DNA of 64,000 nucleotides from Macquaria australasica (GCA_005408345.1 SEMN01000160.1:434001-498000), one strand, 5' to 3'. Shown: positions 42,987-55,507, counted from the stretch's first letter. Notes: a model not told the origin generated them from the sequence alone. Numbers and translations are program-made.

Positions 42987-45814
42987 GGAAGACGCAGATT
43001 ATCTCTGTTAAATCCACTGTGTTTTTCTTGTGCTGCCAAATATATTTCGCACAGTGTACCTGCTTGTTTGAAGAACTTGTCGTTCATCTGGACTCTGGAT
43101 CTTCTGCCATCTCTGTGGTAGTTCGGACATCTCGCTGCATTAGAGGACGTCGACACAAACTTGTGGATTTCAGCTTGAATGTAACCAAGTCTGTGAAAGA
43201 ATTTAAATATTCATACTGAAACACAACAGAGACTTTCCCTGTAATTTCCCATTTCACAGTCAGATATTAAACACTTTCAAATACACACAAACAACACAAC
43301 ACAGCTGATCTCCGCCCTCCTGTTGGAGGTTTATTACATTGCTCCTTTCCCCTGGCCAAATGTCGTAGCCTTCAGACATAATTATGCAGCCAACTCCTAC
43401 ACACAGTGGCCTCATCCCATCACGCTGATGGAATAGATGTGGGCAGCTTTCACACTCTCTGACACCAGCTGAAGGGTGGCACATGGTGATGTATGAAGCC
43501 TGATGTGCATTACTGATCCAGTGAAAAAGGAGGGTGGGGGGTATAGGAGTTTTTTTTTCTGGTGGTCCTGTTTAATATGACATTTCTCTCCCTGTCAATC
43601 GCTGCACCAGAGAGGTCCAGAGGCCTGAATCACTGAATCACTCCTCTGCCATTTTAGTTTAAACCACTGAGCTTTGCCAGACCGCAACTGCATCTCAGCA
43701 GCCGCTCATGTGTTTGCTTCCTCTTCTTTGGACGGGCTGATGTGGATGCAAGGGGCAAGTGTGTGGGAGGGACAAAAAGTCAAGAAATAAATACATTTAA
43801 TTATGTAAATGATGTTTCTGGCATTTTACATATTTATATCATTTTAGAAAATAACACATTGTTAAGAAATTTCATTTTCATATCTTGCCTTCCAATTTAA
43901 TGGTAGTCGAATTAATAATAAATGCTGTGTAAATTGTTGTATTAGTGATACACAAATCCTATTTAAATAACTTTTTTCACATTTAGTTTCTGTTGATGGA
44001 GACCTCATACTTTACCATAGATACATATTGTACGTGCATCTTCACTAAAAAGAGCACTGCCCTTTACTGCCATGCTATATACAGAATATTTGATCATTTC
44101 TAGCATCTTTTAGGAGAAAAATCTGATTCTTTTTTTTTCTTTTAAACTGAACAACATGCAAAGGAGTTTGCAGTATTTTTCATGCATGCAGGCCTCCTCC
44201 TCTCAGGCTGCAGGTACAACTTCCTCCTATCAGAGGATCAGGCAGTAGCTTGTATGTAGCCTGAGAGGCAAAACCCAGGGCAAACAAAGTCCACAAAACA
44301 CTCACCGCAGCTCATTAAGCTTATAATATATATATAACAGATAGAACGATGCTGAATTCCATTTAGCTGCTTCGGTGTTGTGCATGCTGTCTCACTGTCA
44401 CACTGTCATGGCTTACACTGTATAGAATAGAACAGACATCGTTAATGGGGGGGGGGCTTATGTGGAAAGAAGCTTGTTGATGCCTGAAAGACAAAAGTCT
44501 TTTTCACCTTCCGTTGTCTGTTTTCAGTCAATCCCACATAACACCAGGGCTGAACCTCCCTGAGTACCTCCTCTGTTTTGGAAACACACTCTTCAAAAAA
44601 AAGCTGAGACACAAGACCTGCAAGTGATGAAGAAAGTTCTCAAAATGTTTTCTGACTGTGTTCAAAGAGCTTTCATCTTTTAATGGCTGCTTAACATTTT
44701 CACGTGCTGCAGCTGGGAGAGACGTTTTCCGAATCCAAGGCCGTTTTCCCCAAGATGTCAGATGAATTTGGTGAAGTGCAAAAGTTATTATCAAACCGTC
44801 TCGGGTCCACCACAAAACGGTGGTCTGGAGTTTGCATTAAGTGAGCTCTGGCTACAGACATAAACACAAAATAATTGGTCTGCAGTACATGACACATTAA
44901 CGTCATCCATCATCACATGCAGCACAAATCATGGAAGCCGGGAAGGAGATGAGACTGATAGTCTACTTGAAATATTGTGTAAAACAATTAAAACAAATGA
45001 TCAAAACTCACTTAAATTTCTAAATATTACATATATCAGACAAGCGACTGAAAAGAAAACTGTCTACTGTTCTGCATGTTTGCAGAAAAAGTGATGAATA
45101 GTTGGGTAAAATAAACCTTTAAAGGCCCAGAGGGGCAATCCGGCTTCCAGCTTTGCCATGGCTATAACACAACTGATCCACGGTTTGGAGGATTTCTACT
45201 GTGTGAAAACAAAGTCGCAGAAATAAATCCCTCTCCCAAACAAGTGAAAAAACAAATGTGGGTACAGACTCAAGTATCTGGTCAAAGTGTGAAAACACTC
45301 AAAGTGACTCCCGAGAAAACATGACGCGTTGCAGCTCTGTCTTGAGATAAATCTCACTCTGGACGACGCCCTCTGGCCTGCTGCTGTTTGCTTTGCTGTC
45401 ACTGAAGGACAGATGGGTGTTTTGCAGCATGCAGATTTGTACATCGTGAGCAGAAGAACATCATCTGAGTGAAATATCAGACGCAGAACCAAAAGTTATC
45501 AGAGTGTGTGTAAAATAAACTGGTAATTCAATAGAAATGTTGCCCTTTTTTTCCCCCATTCAGTCATGATTGTGGCATTCCTGAACTTGGAAGGTCAACG
45601 AGACCCGCTAGATTTATTCTTTCTAAAACTTTTACCCAAAAGTTTGCAAAGATACGAAATATGTCAGGGTGAATTTTGGTTGAAATGATGCACAAGAGTT
45701 GGATTTGGATATTTAACATCACGTGTAAACATCATACACAGTAGCATCAATGAAGAGTTGGAAAAAGCTATATGTTTCCCGTGAGTGAATTGAGTGCTCT
45801 GCTAAAGTGGTCAG
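42987..45814. other. No gene; unclassified, candidate conserved segment at 43290-43510
   Basis: No transposon ends. 43290-43510 combines TTTATTACATTGCTCC, ACATAATTATGCAG and CCAGCTGAAGGG in non-repetitive sequence and could be a regulatory element, although this cannot be tested here. Frames between 44528 and 45492 show no domain. Confidence 0.35.
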
Positions 45815-46125
45815 GGGGAGCGGGAGAGAGAGAGCAGGAGGAAAGAGAACATACAGCAGCACAATACAGTTCCACATAGAGATGTAAAGTAATAGTTGTG
45901 GTAATGGTATTGATGTTAATATTAACAGAAATAATACTAAGAGCAATATTATAATAGTAATACTAATAATAAGAGCAATAACAGTAATAGCAGCAGCAGG
46001 TGTAGAGCAGGAGCACGGGGGTAGCAGGTGGCTGCAACCATAGATCCAGACTCTACAGCTCCGGAGGCAGAAATACCTGCAGAAAGCAACAGAAGGGGAG
46101 AGAGAGCAGAGAAAGCACACAACTC
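45815..46125 (-). mobile_element. L2 3' UTR fragment
   Basis: Reverse complement follows 25600-25910 in order: CACAACTCCAGG counterpart of GTTGTGTGCTTTCTCTC, AGGTATTTCTGCCTC, TGCTCCTGCTCTACACC, then (GTTATTATT)-type tracts and CTCTCTCTCCCGCTCCCCC. The terminal tail is missing. A 158-codon minus-strand frame across it is UTR, not a gene. Confidence 0.8.
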
Positions 46126-47802
46126 CAGGCCCCACAGGAGTGCTTCTGCTGCTTTGATGGACGACTGGGTGGATAATTTGGCACAACTTTAGCACATCTG
46201 CTTTTCACGTGTGTGTGTTTGTGTGTGCGCAGGACGACCTCCAGCCTTTGTGTGTCCTTCAGTATTCCTCGGTATCATTGAATGGCTCAATTAAACGTCC
46301 AAAATGAATAAACTTTGACTGATTGACTGTCTGATTTAATTATGGAACAACTGAATAACTGAAGTCTGTGACTAATCCACAAGTTCAGACAACTCGACAG
46401 ATCAATTCATTACCAATAATTAGTGATAATAGGAAACTAATTCGACATTGCAGCATGCAGCTTATCTGCTTTTGGCATAATGGGAATGTGAGCCAGAACA
46501 GTTGTAAGACAGACCAGCCGGGCAGAACCCAAATAGGCTGCTTATCTCTGTCTGTTTCCAAGGCTGTGCTGAAGGATTATGTGGTCTGACTCCTCAAACA
46601 ATATGTTTTACTGGAGCACTTGAGTTTGAAATTCTAAAACAGACCAATTTAACCATTTAAAACAGCTAATTTTCAGGTTTATTCTGTTATTTCACCTAAA
46701 GGTTTCTATTTGGCAGCATCCCACACAGCTGCGAGTGGACTGTCTTTGTTGCACAGACCTTTGATGAACCTGCACATCACCTGCCAGCTTCACCTTCAGT
46801 GTTCATCAATTCTGAGACACACGAGCGCTGTCAGATGAATTGATCACTGCCTGCACGAGGCGCACTTGATTGGAAGGTTACTTAAGTTCAAGAAAGAAAA
46901 AGAAAAAAAGGATTTGCAGTCAGGGTCAAACTGACATTCAGATGGAGGAGATTCAAACTTCCACGTAAAGAAAGAAAAGTGAAAAATAAGGTGCTTGTTC
47001 TGGAGCCTGTCAAGTAGTAAAGAATGGCAGCGCAGGCACAAAAAAGGTATAGCATAGTTTGTACTGAAAATCAAAAGATATAAGTTGGTATTACAAATAC
47101 ATTTTCTAAAGTTCTGGAAAACAATTTGATAGCTTGCAGGTTAAAAGAACAGAATTTGGCTCCTGATGCAAACATACTGTTGATCACAAAGTGTTACTGA
47201 TCAGAATACCACTGGATCAAAACTCTGGAATATCTGGAGGGTGAAAAATATAAATGACTACCCTTCTCTCATCTCTCAACAACCACTTCTGAAGCATCCT
47301 TGAGCAAGTTTTAACCAGAATGCTTCATGTGTACTGACAAAGAAATAGGGCAGGCAAGTGCAGTGCCTGCAGGAGGATGGAAGGGCCCGGGTTTAATGTG
47401 CATCAGTGGTAGTAAATTTGATTAACCGCAAATTTGTTTGGAAATATGCACCATAAGGGCGACACCTGCATTATGAGGCCCTGTCTTGTCGAGGGGTTTA
47501 GTGTCACACTCTTGATTTAATTCCTGTATTATTTCAGTTGATACTGTACTTACATGACACTTGTTTGTGTTTAATCAAATTACCACAAACTAAATGACTA
47601 AAGTGACGTTCAGCAAACATGAGGCCAGGTTTAATTCCAGCAAAGGAGTACTGGTCAGTTATATCAATAAAAAATGAAGCTGTCATCTTTCACCTGCTGT
47701 GTGCACTGTACTTGATGGCAGAGTGCATATACAAGGCAAATAGAGTAAGAGGAACAGGGGTCATTAGGGGATTATAGCTCATTTTTGCCTCAGCGCTCTG
47801 AT
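46126..47802. other. No gene; unclassified
   Basis: 46204-46230 is a short GT-rich tract. 47370-47500 shares ACCGCAAATTTGTTTGG and GGGCCCGGGTTTAATG with other dispersed sequences but has no ends. Confidence 0.4.
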
Positions 47803-48310
47803 GCCCTCTTTCCACCAAACCAGCTCTGGTTCTTAAACAGGTTCCATTCAGGATTCTTGGTGCTATCTAGCGAACCAGCCCGCGTTTCTACCAGTTTTGA
47901 TCTTACCACTGTAATGAAGGATACGTGGTCAACGGAGGGCGTTGCTCAATGCACAACGGAGGTAAACAGTAGGAGCAAGATGGCTGATCGCATTGATTAC
48001 CTGCATGTTTTTATTCTGTTATTACAGAAAAAAACAAGCATGGACCAACTATTACTGATAAGAAGGTGTAGAAGACTATTACCATAATAGACCATTGTTG
48101 CCTTCTCCATCCTCTCTTTCCAACCTGTAGAATAGGACACGCCCACTGATGTCATCACGGTTCGCACTTCAAGTCAAGGAAAACCTGCTATTTTTTGGTT
48201 TCAGCTGGTAACCAACTTTTCGGGCTCCAAACTAATTTATTTTTGGTCGAAATGCTCCCAGCGGTTTAAAATTAGGTGCATGATCCAGTTCCATGTTGGT
48301 GGAAAAAGGC
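47803..48310. mobile_element. MITE with GCC(C)TxTTTCCACCAA termini
   Basis: Left end GCCCTCTTTCCACCAAACCA; right end, inverted, GCCTTTTTCCACCAACATGG. About 15 of the first 17 positions agree. Length 508 bp. Includes CCGCGTTTCTACCAG and GACACGCCCACTGATGTC. No transposase; a 100-codon plus-strand frame inside has no homologue that I recognise. Flanking duplication unclear. Confidence 0.7.
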
Positions 48311-49224
48311 TATTGACGGGTGGAGGCAAAGCAAAATTTATTGGACATGATGTGTGATGGCAAACCTGAGATGTAGTAACTGTACGATTTGCCAATAGCT
48401 TTGCATTCAAATGTTCATATTCAGATCACATCAGTTAAAGAACTGTGGTAGAGATTAGCAGCTGTATGATATGCACCTTTAAAGCTCAAGCACACAGTGT
48501 ACATGCACATCAGGATACCACAACTTGTGTTTTACGCCTGACACTGACAAGATGTCACAAAATTCAAACATGTCATGAAATGCTAAAAACGACATGTTTA
48601 TTTATGTGTTTGGTTGGTTGAGAGCCCTTCGGAAAGAGCTAATATTTCAACCAAATTATCGCGGGTAACTATGCGTGTCTGTTCATCCCACATTATGTTA
48701 AAATAAACATTGTTTTCTGACTCAATATGGTCAGTCAGGGCAGAGGTGTGGACTGTGTGGACGCTTTTCAGTGGAGGATTTATTCATGGTTTATTATGAA
48801 GCGACAGTTTAAAGATGTTATGATATCCGTTTGTCTATTGATGCAAATTAGCTTTCATATTTTGCACAACTGCTGCCAGCGTGACTGATTAACGCTCCAA
48901 GGAGAAGCTCATCTGATGACATGATGAAATGAATTCATAACCATCAATTTTCTACCCTGGGAAAATTATTGATTTGTTTCCTGTGAATGCATTTGTTAGA
49001 TGGTAAGCACACTGAGCTGAATTTGTACAAATGACTTTATTTACTTTAACTCAGATTTATCTACTTGTCTTTAAAGAAAGAACTGGACTTTGCAAATTCT
49101 GTTCTGTTAAAATAACTCTGGGGGAAACTACAGTAGAGTACCTGAGGTAACTCTGAGGAAAGTATTCTTACAGTAGAAACACTGGTGACTGGTGCTAATA
49201 GGACTGCACTTTAAATCACTTAAA
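48311..49224. other. No gene; unclassified
   Basis: 48880-49010 (CTGATTAACGCTCC, AAATTATTGATTTG) is non-repetitive and AT-site-rich. Nothing else recognised. Confidence 0.4.
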
Positions 49225-49339
49225 GCTGGGGTAGGCAAAATCTGTGCAACCTAGGCAAAACCTTCCGCCTCTCTCTCTGCTGCCTCGTATCACTCCGCTA
49301 AGCTCCTCCCACCAAACCCACAACTTCGACTGGCAGCAG
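49225..49339 (+). mobile_element. Truncated copy of the GCTGGGG transposon
   Basis: GCTGGGGTAGGCAAAATCTG through CGTATCACTCCGCTAAGC to GACTGGCAGCAG, nearly identical to the first 115 bp of 22491-23287. It then breaks off with no second end. TTAA precedes it at 49220-49223. Confidence 0.8.
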
Positions 49340-49877
49340 TTTTGGAAGTTTTGGTTTAGCATTTAGCTGAAAACACTGCTGTGCCTAAGGACAGCCTCAG
49401 AGAGCTGCTAGCATGACTGTGTGGACTAGTGCGCGTTCACTCACTGCCCTTCATTTTCAGGGAGATTATTACACTCTGTGATTCATGCAGTTATATTTTA
49501 TCGCACAAATGTCCTCTTCAGTGTAAGCCATTAATCACGGGGCTATGATTTGTACTTTAGAAGCCATAGAGCATTAAATAGAACACAAAACGAGGTGGAA
49601 ATGGATTAAAACCAATAAGGAATAGATTAGATATGATAATAAGTCCATGCTGCGGGATAATGTAATAACATTTTAAAGGTTGATGTAATGGGTCTAACCT
49701 CAGCTGGCTGCTGTCACAATTGTTAGTTGTGGCCCTGGTGTTATTAAAAACATGTATCGAACCATGAACGCTGTATCATGCTAAATCTTGACTTGTTGTG
49801 TGATTATATCCCCGTCTCCAGTAGAAAGAATACGCAGTACTATTCACAAGCTAATGCAGTTTTCTCTAAATATAAAC
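49340..49877. other. No gene; unclassified
   Basis: 49480-49680 is AT-rich and non-repetitive; nothing recognised. Confidence 0.4.
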
Positions 49878-50176
49878 TAGTGCTGAAACTATTATTCGAA
49901 ATCAGTCAGTCGGCAGAAAATTATTTGCCAATTATTGTGCCAATCGATGATTGAACATTTGCAGTTTCCAGCTTGTCAAATGTGAGAATTTCCTGATGTT
50001 TTATATCATTGTAAATTTAATATTTTGGACTGTTGGTTGGAGAAAACAAGCAAGCAAGACGTCACCATGGCCTTTGGGAACTTGTGATGGACATTTTTAT
50101 AGACTAAACGATTGGTCGACTAGTCGGAAATAGACATTTTCACCAACGATAAAAACAATTGTTTGTTGCAGCCCTA
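49878..50176 (+). mobile_element. hAT MITE, 299 bp, near-perfect 8-bp duplication
   Basis: Ends TAGTGCTGAAAC and (inverted) TAGGGCTGCAAC. Outside are ATATAAAC (49870-49877) and ATATAAAG (50177-50184), seven of eight equal. Interior words TTGCAGTTTCCAGCTTGTCA, GTGAGAATTTCCTGATG and ATTGGTCGACTAGTCGG. Partial relatives are at 33788-33969, 61407-61530 and 63891-63945. The termini are related to those of the hAT element at 62825. Confidence 0.9.
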
Positions 50177-50184
50177 ATATAAAG

Positions 50185-51167
50185 TTTGGTAAAGGAACCA
50201 GGTACGAGCTTTTTTTATTATGTCCTGTTTGTACATGAAACCCCCATTGTCCTTGTGTCTGTGATTTAGCCTTTCATCTTACCAGGACTCAGCGCTGCAA
50301 AGAAAAATGAGCCTTTTCCCCGATCATGCGTTAAACTGATAGTGAACCCCGGAATCTGCAGGCAGACAAAGCCTTTTCCCGCTCTTCCTTTTAAGTTGTG
50401 CAAGAGTTAGCATCGATAGGGCCCGTTTCCCGCCTCGAATGTCAACGGGTTACAACACCAGATAATACAGGACTCTCTAATAACAGAGAGCACCTGGCCC
50501 TTTCATATCACCATTCATGAGTCATTAGGAAGGAAAATTCCCTGAATCAGTTTGCGATTGGAAGGACCTGCATCTGCTGCTTGGAGAATGTGATGATTCT
50601 GGACAAAAGCTACAGAGGAATAGCAGAAATCGCACTGGCACCTGACTTTTTTTTCCTGCTGACATCTCTGGCACTCAGACGAGGATTAACATCCAATTTG
50701 CCCCTCTCTTCCTGGGCTCAAGACTATCCCAACAGCTCGGCACTTCAAAGAGGGAGATAAAAAGGGGGCGATGGATGGTCATTCTTCAGGGGGAATTGGC
50801 TTAGTGAGGCTCTGTTTAAAATGGCAGGACTACAGAAAGCAAAACTGTTTTGATGTGCTGCAGAGTGTGAGGGTCCGGCCAGCTGTATAGTATGAGGGCC
50901 CTTCTTCTGCCCTCCAGTGTCTGAGCTGCACAACACAGTCATGATGCCATGAAACCTTGCCAACTCTTGTCACTGAAAAAGTTATAATCTAAAAAAACTA
51001 AAACTTTCAAATTAAATTTAGTCCACCTTCCTGCAGCAGCTCGGGATGTCTGCCTGTGATTTTTCCGCTGTCAGCCCACAGATTTCTTGCTAGCTTGTTT
51101 CTCTCTACATGTGTTTCAGATTGTGATTAAATTATATATTTAATCTGATTACAATGCAAGAGATAAT
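50185..51167. other. No gene; candidate conserved segment at 50430-50640
   Basis: 50430-50640 is compact, non-repetitive sequence with CTCTCTAATAACAGAGAG (a small palindrome), CATTCATGAGTCATTAGG and GAGAATGTGATGATTCTGG. No coding frame. The remainder is unclassified. Confidence 0.35.
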
Positions 51168-51733
51168 TAGCTGTGGGTACATGGACAATATATCTTTATT
51201 TCTGATTAGAGATTCCACCTTCACCGTTTACATGGTCACTAAATAAAGTGATCCAATAAGATGTGCATTTACGTGCCCAAAGCATTTAATCAGAATATAA
51301 CTCTTTTGACATGCGCAAAGTGGTTCCTCTAATCTGCCGAAAACATAACAGAAGAAGGTTTTTTTTGGTTTTGTTCATCTTTTCAAACACTTGTTTGAAC
51401 AACTTTCGACCATCGAAGCGTTCAGCAATCCTTAAATCTTTTAAGTTGTATCAGCCACAGAGCAGTTTAGTTTCTGTCCCTCCTGGAAACTCGTTCACAT
51501 CACCTAAAGTTCCCCCCACGTGGGGCAAACATGCGCAGAAAGAAGATATTTATTCCAACCAGAGAGAAACGATCAGATAAAGTGTTTACATGGTTATTAG
51601 GCACTAATATATTCCTATTTCCTATATCGGGTCAGTCTCTTCAGATTGAGGTGGTTACATGAGCCATGTTTATCCTGACTGGGCTGTTATTCCGATTATT
51701 AGTGGAATATCAGGGTCCATGTAAACACAGCTA
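51168..51733. mobile_element. MITE with TAGCTGTG...TACATGGA termini
   Basis: Left TAGCTGTGGGTACATGGACA and right (inverted) TAGCTGTGTTTACATGGACC agree at 17 of 20 positions. Length 566 bp. If the first TA is read as the target duplication, the element fits a Tc1/mariner-type MITE. The interior repeats TTTACATGG-type words. Confidence 0.7.
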
Positions 51734-52559
51734 TAGACTGCAAGTTTGTTACCATGGGAAACGCCCGTCCAGAGGTTAAAAGGTTAAAACAGGTTTCATC
51801 CTGTTTTGAAAAGTTGAAAACTTTAGTAGCTGTAGTATCATTATGGTTTATTTCAGGTTGACTTCAAAGTCACAGTGAAATGTCAGTTAGAGCGTCAGAA
51901 TATGAGAGTATTGTTTTGTGAGAGATTTGATCAAATCGTTCAGAGAAATGATCAAACTGTGACCAGTGGGCATGAGTGTCGGAGCGATACGGAGCTGTAG
52001 ACGACCACCCATACCTCCCTCACCCTCATCGTTGCGTTAGGACACGGAGGACAGAGAGAAAGGGGATAGATTAGACTGCAACAATGCTCTTTTGCAAATG
52101 TAAACAAAGTTTCTGCCCACTGATGTCCAAACACACACACAGGCAACGCCGTGATATCACTCTGCTAGCTACTGCGACCCCAAGCTAAGGGTCAAGTGTG
52201 GTTTCATATGACTTTACCGGATCTTTAAGAAAGATGCTGGATTTCTAATGATTTACAAGAACCTTCAAACAATTATTGTTGCAAAATTCTTCACAGGAAA
52301 TTAAAATGAAACCATGCTAATTGCCCCCCATTGCAGCTACTTCATCTTCATCTCTAATCACTTAACTGTGCATGTAACATGTGCTTCTTGCATGTTACAT
52401 TAAATAAATAATTTGAGGTTTAAATTGTTACTTAGCAAAATCTTGTAATATAGAATTTAATTTTGTCAGTAATGTTACCTTTATTTGATGGTTGTAAGTT
52501 GTACATATTTGTGTTATTTTCGTATTTTTATGATGATTATTTTATATTCCATATTTATT
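51734..52559. other. No gene; small inverted repeat
   Basis: 52373-52399 reads TGTAACATG, eight bases, CATGTTACA: a short perfect hairpin of unknown role. Otherwise unclassified. Confidence 0.4.
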
Positions 52560-53040
52560 ACTAAGCTACACAGTATCCATGGTAACAATGCAGCTATAAA
52601 GTCCATCACCGGGGGAACAAGTCAGACCGGGCTTGTATCCCCCAGGTGAGTGGTTGACTGTTAAATGAAAACCTGTAAATATGTGTAGCCTATCAGAGAG
52701 AGAGACAGTAACTAAATTGACATCCAGAGTAATTATCTATGTGTACTAATTTATCTGTATCGGTAGTGTCTTTGTGTAATGTGTCATTTTTAAGAAGTCT
52801 TGGACCGTTGGCTCTATAATTTGTCAGTTAATGTTTATTTAGATTGGCTACAGAAATCATTCATTGGTATTGTAAGTTTCCTTTGTTTATGATTTTCTTT
52901 TATACTGAAAAGTTTTACTGAGGCCGGGCTTGTGTCCCCCAGATCCCGAAGTGCTTGTAAGCAATAAATCGTCTGAGAATCAACACCGGAGCTGTTTGTG
53001 TCTCAGCGTTGGAGTTAACTACTGTAACTGTCAGCCGTTA
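52560..53040 (+). repeat. Duplicated GGGCTTGTxTCCCCCAG segment, LTR-like
   Basis: GACCGGGCTTGTATCCCCCAG at about 52626 recurs as GGCCGGGCTTGTGTCCCCCAG at about 52923. The first is preceded by a TATA-like CTATAAAG and followed at once by GTGAGT (a donor-like site). The second is followed by AATAAA at 52964 and a GTGTCTCAGCGTTGG tail. This order resembles promoter plus poly(A) parts of an LTR or a short transcription unit, but termini are not found. Confidence 0.35.
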
Positions 53041-54391
53041 GTCCATCAACATCACAAAACACAACGCAGAGACTACTGGCTGTTATCACTATCAGCGATA
53101 TAAGAAATGTATTTGCTGTTTGAATAACTGTAATCAAGAGTAGATGGACCCTGGTTACATGCACACCAATTATTAATTCAAGAGGACAGTGGCACCTGCC
53201 AGACTCTGCACATCACATCACACTGAGAAATGTGTTAAAATAAAACTAACAGTACACTTTTTCCTGCCCTTTGAACTTTGTAAACACGAGTAATAATTAA
53301 ATAAGTCAGTCACAGTGATACAATGACAACATGAGTGTAGCGACTATCCTGACCAGCAATTAGCCACTGGGCTGGGTGCGGGGGAACTTGTTTTTAACGC
53401 GCTTCAATGAGGAGAGGTCCAGGCCACATTTACTGTCGGGTGAGGTTCCCATTTAATGAAGATGTACACACAGCCAAAGTCCTTTTACAATGCGAATGAA
53501 CCATGAATATGAGCTGATTATCTTGCCTTTCTGTAGTGACAGGTGCAGCGTGTAGTGTAGCGGTAAAAACCGTGAGCTCTCCCCGTCCCCATGCCTGATT
53601 AGAAGCTGTGTACGCCTGTGTCTATATACGTCCACCACAATGATCAACACTGCCACCCGTGGTAAACTTAATACGGACCACAAATCAACATAACTAAATA
53701 CACAGACATAATGGCTCCTACACTGAGGTTAACGCTTAATTAAACAGGTCACATCAATATTCTGTTTTTAAATATTAAAAATAAAATCTGTCAATAAAAA
53801 TCTGACTTGATAATAAAATGTGAATTTGCAGCTTGAGTGATTCATGTACTGCAAATGTCCAACTTCGGACCTGCTGACTTCAGAGAAAATACAAATTTGT
53901 GCTCTCTTCTCCACAGCTCATTAAAAATTAGGCAGCAGTAGTAGTAGAAGCAGTAAAATATCTAAGGTCAACAAATAAAACAAGTTTCTGGTCCAGATTT
54001 CCATGCACAGTAGGGTTGGCCCCAGTTTACACCCTCTCGACTGAGGTGACCTCGAGCGGGGCAACAACATGGCGAGCCCCAGATGAAATCATTTTGTATC
54101 CATGACTCCTTCTTTCTCTCTTTTCCTCTCCATCAACTTTTGTTTACCAGACTCTCCTCCCAGGAATAACAGAGTACACCGTATGATGCACAGTAAACGA
54201 ACAAGGCTGTAGGGAGCACACACTGGATCGCCTCGGGTCAAGACAAACAAAGCCCAAACAAGTCTTCTGTAGCCATGCCAGCAGCTGTTTCTAAGATCCT
54301 TAAGATACATCCTCCAAAAATATATATAGTTTGACCTGAGGGTGACACCAAAGAAAAGGCCATATTGTTACCTAAATCAGATGGGTTATCG
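53041..54391. other. No gene; unclassified
   Basis: Nothing recognised on either strand. Confidence 0.4.
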
Positions 54392-54397
54392 TACGTA

Positions 54398-54715
54398 CCA
54401 TACACTGTATATAAAGATGGACGACGCGTCTCCTCTTCCTCCTACTGTACAAAAATGAAGCCATAATACCCCGGACGGGAGCTGCCAACTAATTAAAACC
54501 AAACTTATCAGAAAAACAAGAACAAACATCAGCGTGATAAGAACTACCTAAAATGACAGAAACCATCTTTGGGATCTTTATTTGACATGTATTTTTTCAG
54601 TTTGGCCCATGTCCCATCCGTTAACATGGAGGGGGCGGGGCTTATGACCTATACTGCAACCAGCCACCAGGGGGCGATTGAGATGTTTCGGATTCACTTT
54701 ATATACAGTCTATGG
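54398..54715 (+). mobile_element. MITE M6, internally deleted copy with 6-bp duplication
   Basis: CCATACACTGTATATAAAGA at the left and the inverse of CCATAGACTGTATATAAAGT at the right, flanked by TACGTA on both sides (54392-54397, 54716-54721). It follows 38695-39124 closely but lacks the central GACGTC/CCAATCAC part. Length 318 bp. It retains GCCACCAGGGGGCG, missing from the longer copy. Confidence 0.9.
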
Positions 54716-54721
54716 TACGTA

Positions 54722-55034
54722 CGGAAGTGTTGCCAGATGTCCGACAACTTGACATATTTATACAATAATTTAGCCCTTTGTACAATCAATAATTCTAAAA
54801 GCTTCTAAATGTACAGTGATTTCAGCACGTCATAGTTTCAGTTTGGTTTCATTATAGTGAAATGGTACGAAACTAATTTGGATAAAGGCTGATTATTTAT
54901 TCTCCGTTAACTACCTCAATAATGTATTTTGTAAAACTGACCCTGACTCTGCCATAAATGATCCATTACATATCTGTTGCCACTCATAACTAACTCTTGT
55001 CAGGTATAGTTCAAAGGAGAAAAAAAAGATACTC
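54722..55034. other. No gene; unclassified
   Basis: AT-rich; nothing recognised. Confidence 0.4.
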
Positions 55035-55507
55035 TAGTTTTCTTATTGTCAACAAAAGACCAAAACCAACAATGAATTAATCCCAACAACAAGTATCTAT
55101 TTAGCCATTGTTGTCCAAAAACTATTGGAAACACACCAATGAGCCACACTGTTGCACTGGGTGACATGTTCCTCCAATACCATGAACACACACAAAAACA
55201 CTTATTTTGACTCAGTCCCACATACACCGTCCTGCTGCCCCGAATACTCACTGTGTAATGTTTGTTAATCCGCAGCTGACAAGAGTCCCCAACAAATGCA
55301 TGATTTACTTTTGTTTGAGAAAGATTTGCTAAAAACTACAGTGTCCAGATGTTTTAGGAAATTGTTTAGACTTTTTTTTTTAAATAAATAAATAAAGGTA
55401 TATATTTAGGGACTAATAGGCTACAGACAGGGTAGAGAAGACAAAGAATTGGGAGGCACATTGTTGGTTTTGGTCTTTTCATGGAATTTGTTGACAATAA
55501 CAAAAAT
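55035..55507. repeat. Element bounded by imperfect inverted repeats
   Basis: TTATTGTCAAC and AAAAGACCAAAACCAACAAT at 55043-55073 face the inverted equivalents at 55459-55500, where an extra AATTCCATG separates the two blocks. The arms are about 40-49 bp. A MITE is likely, but no outer duplication is clear. Confidence 0.6.
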
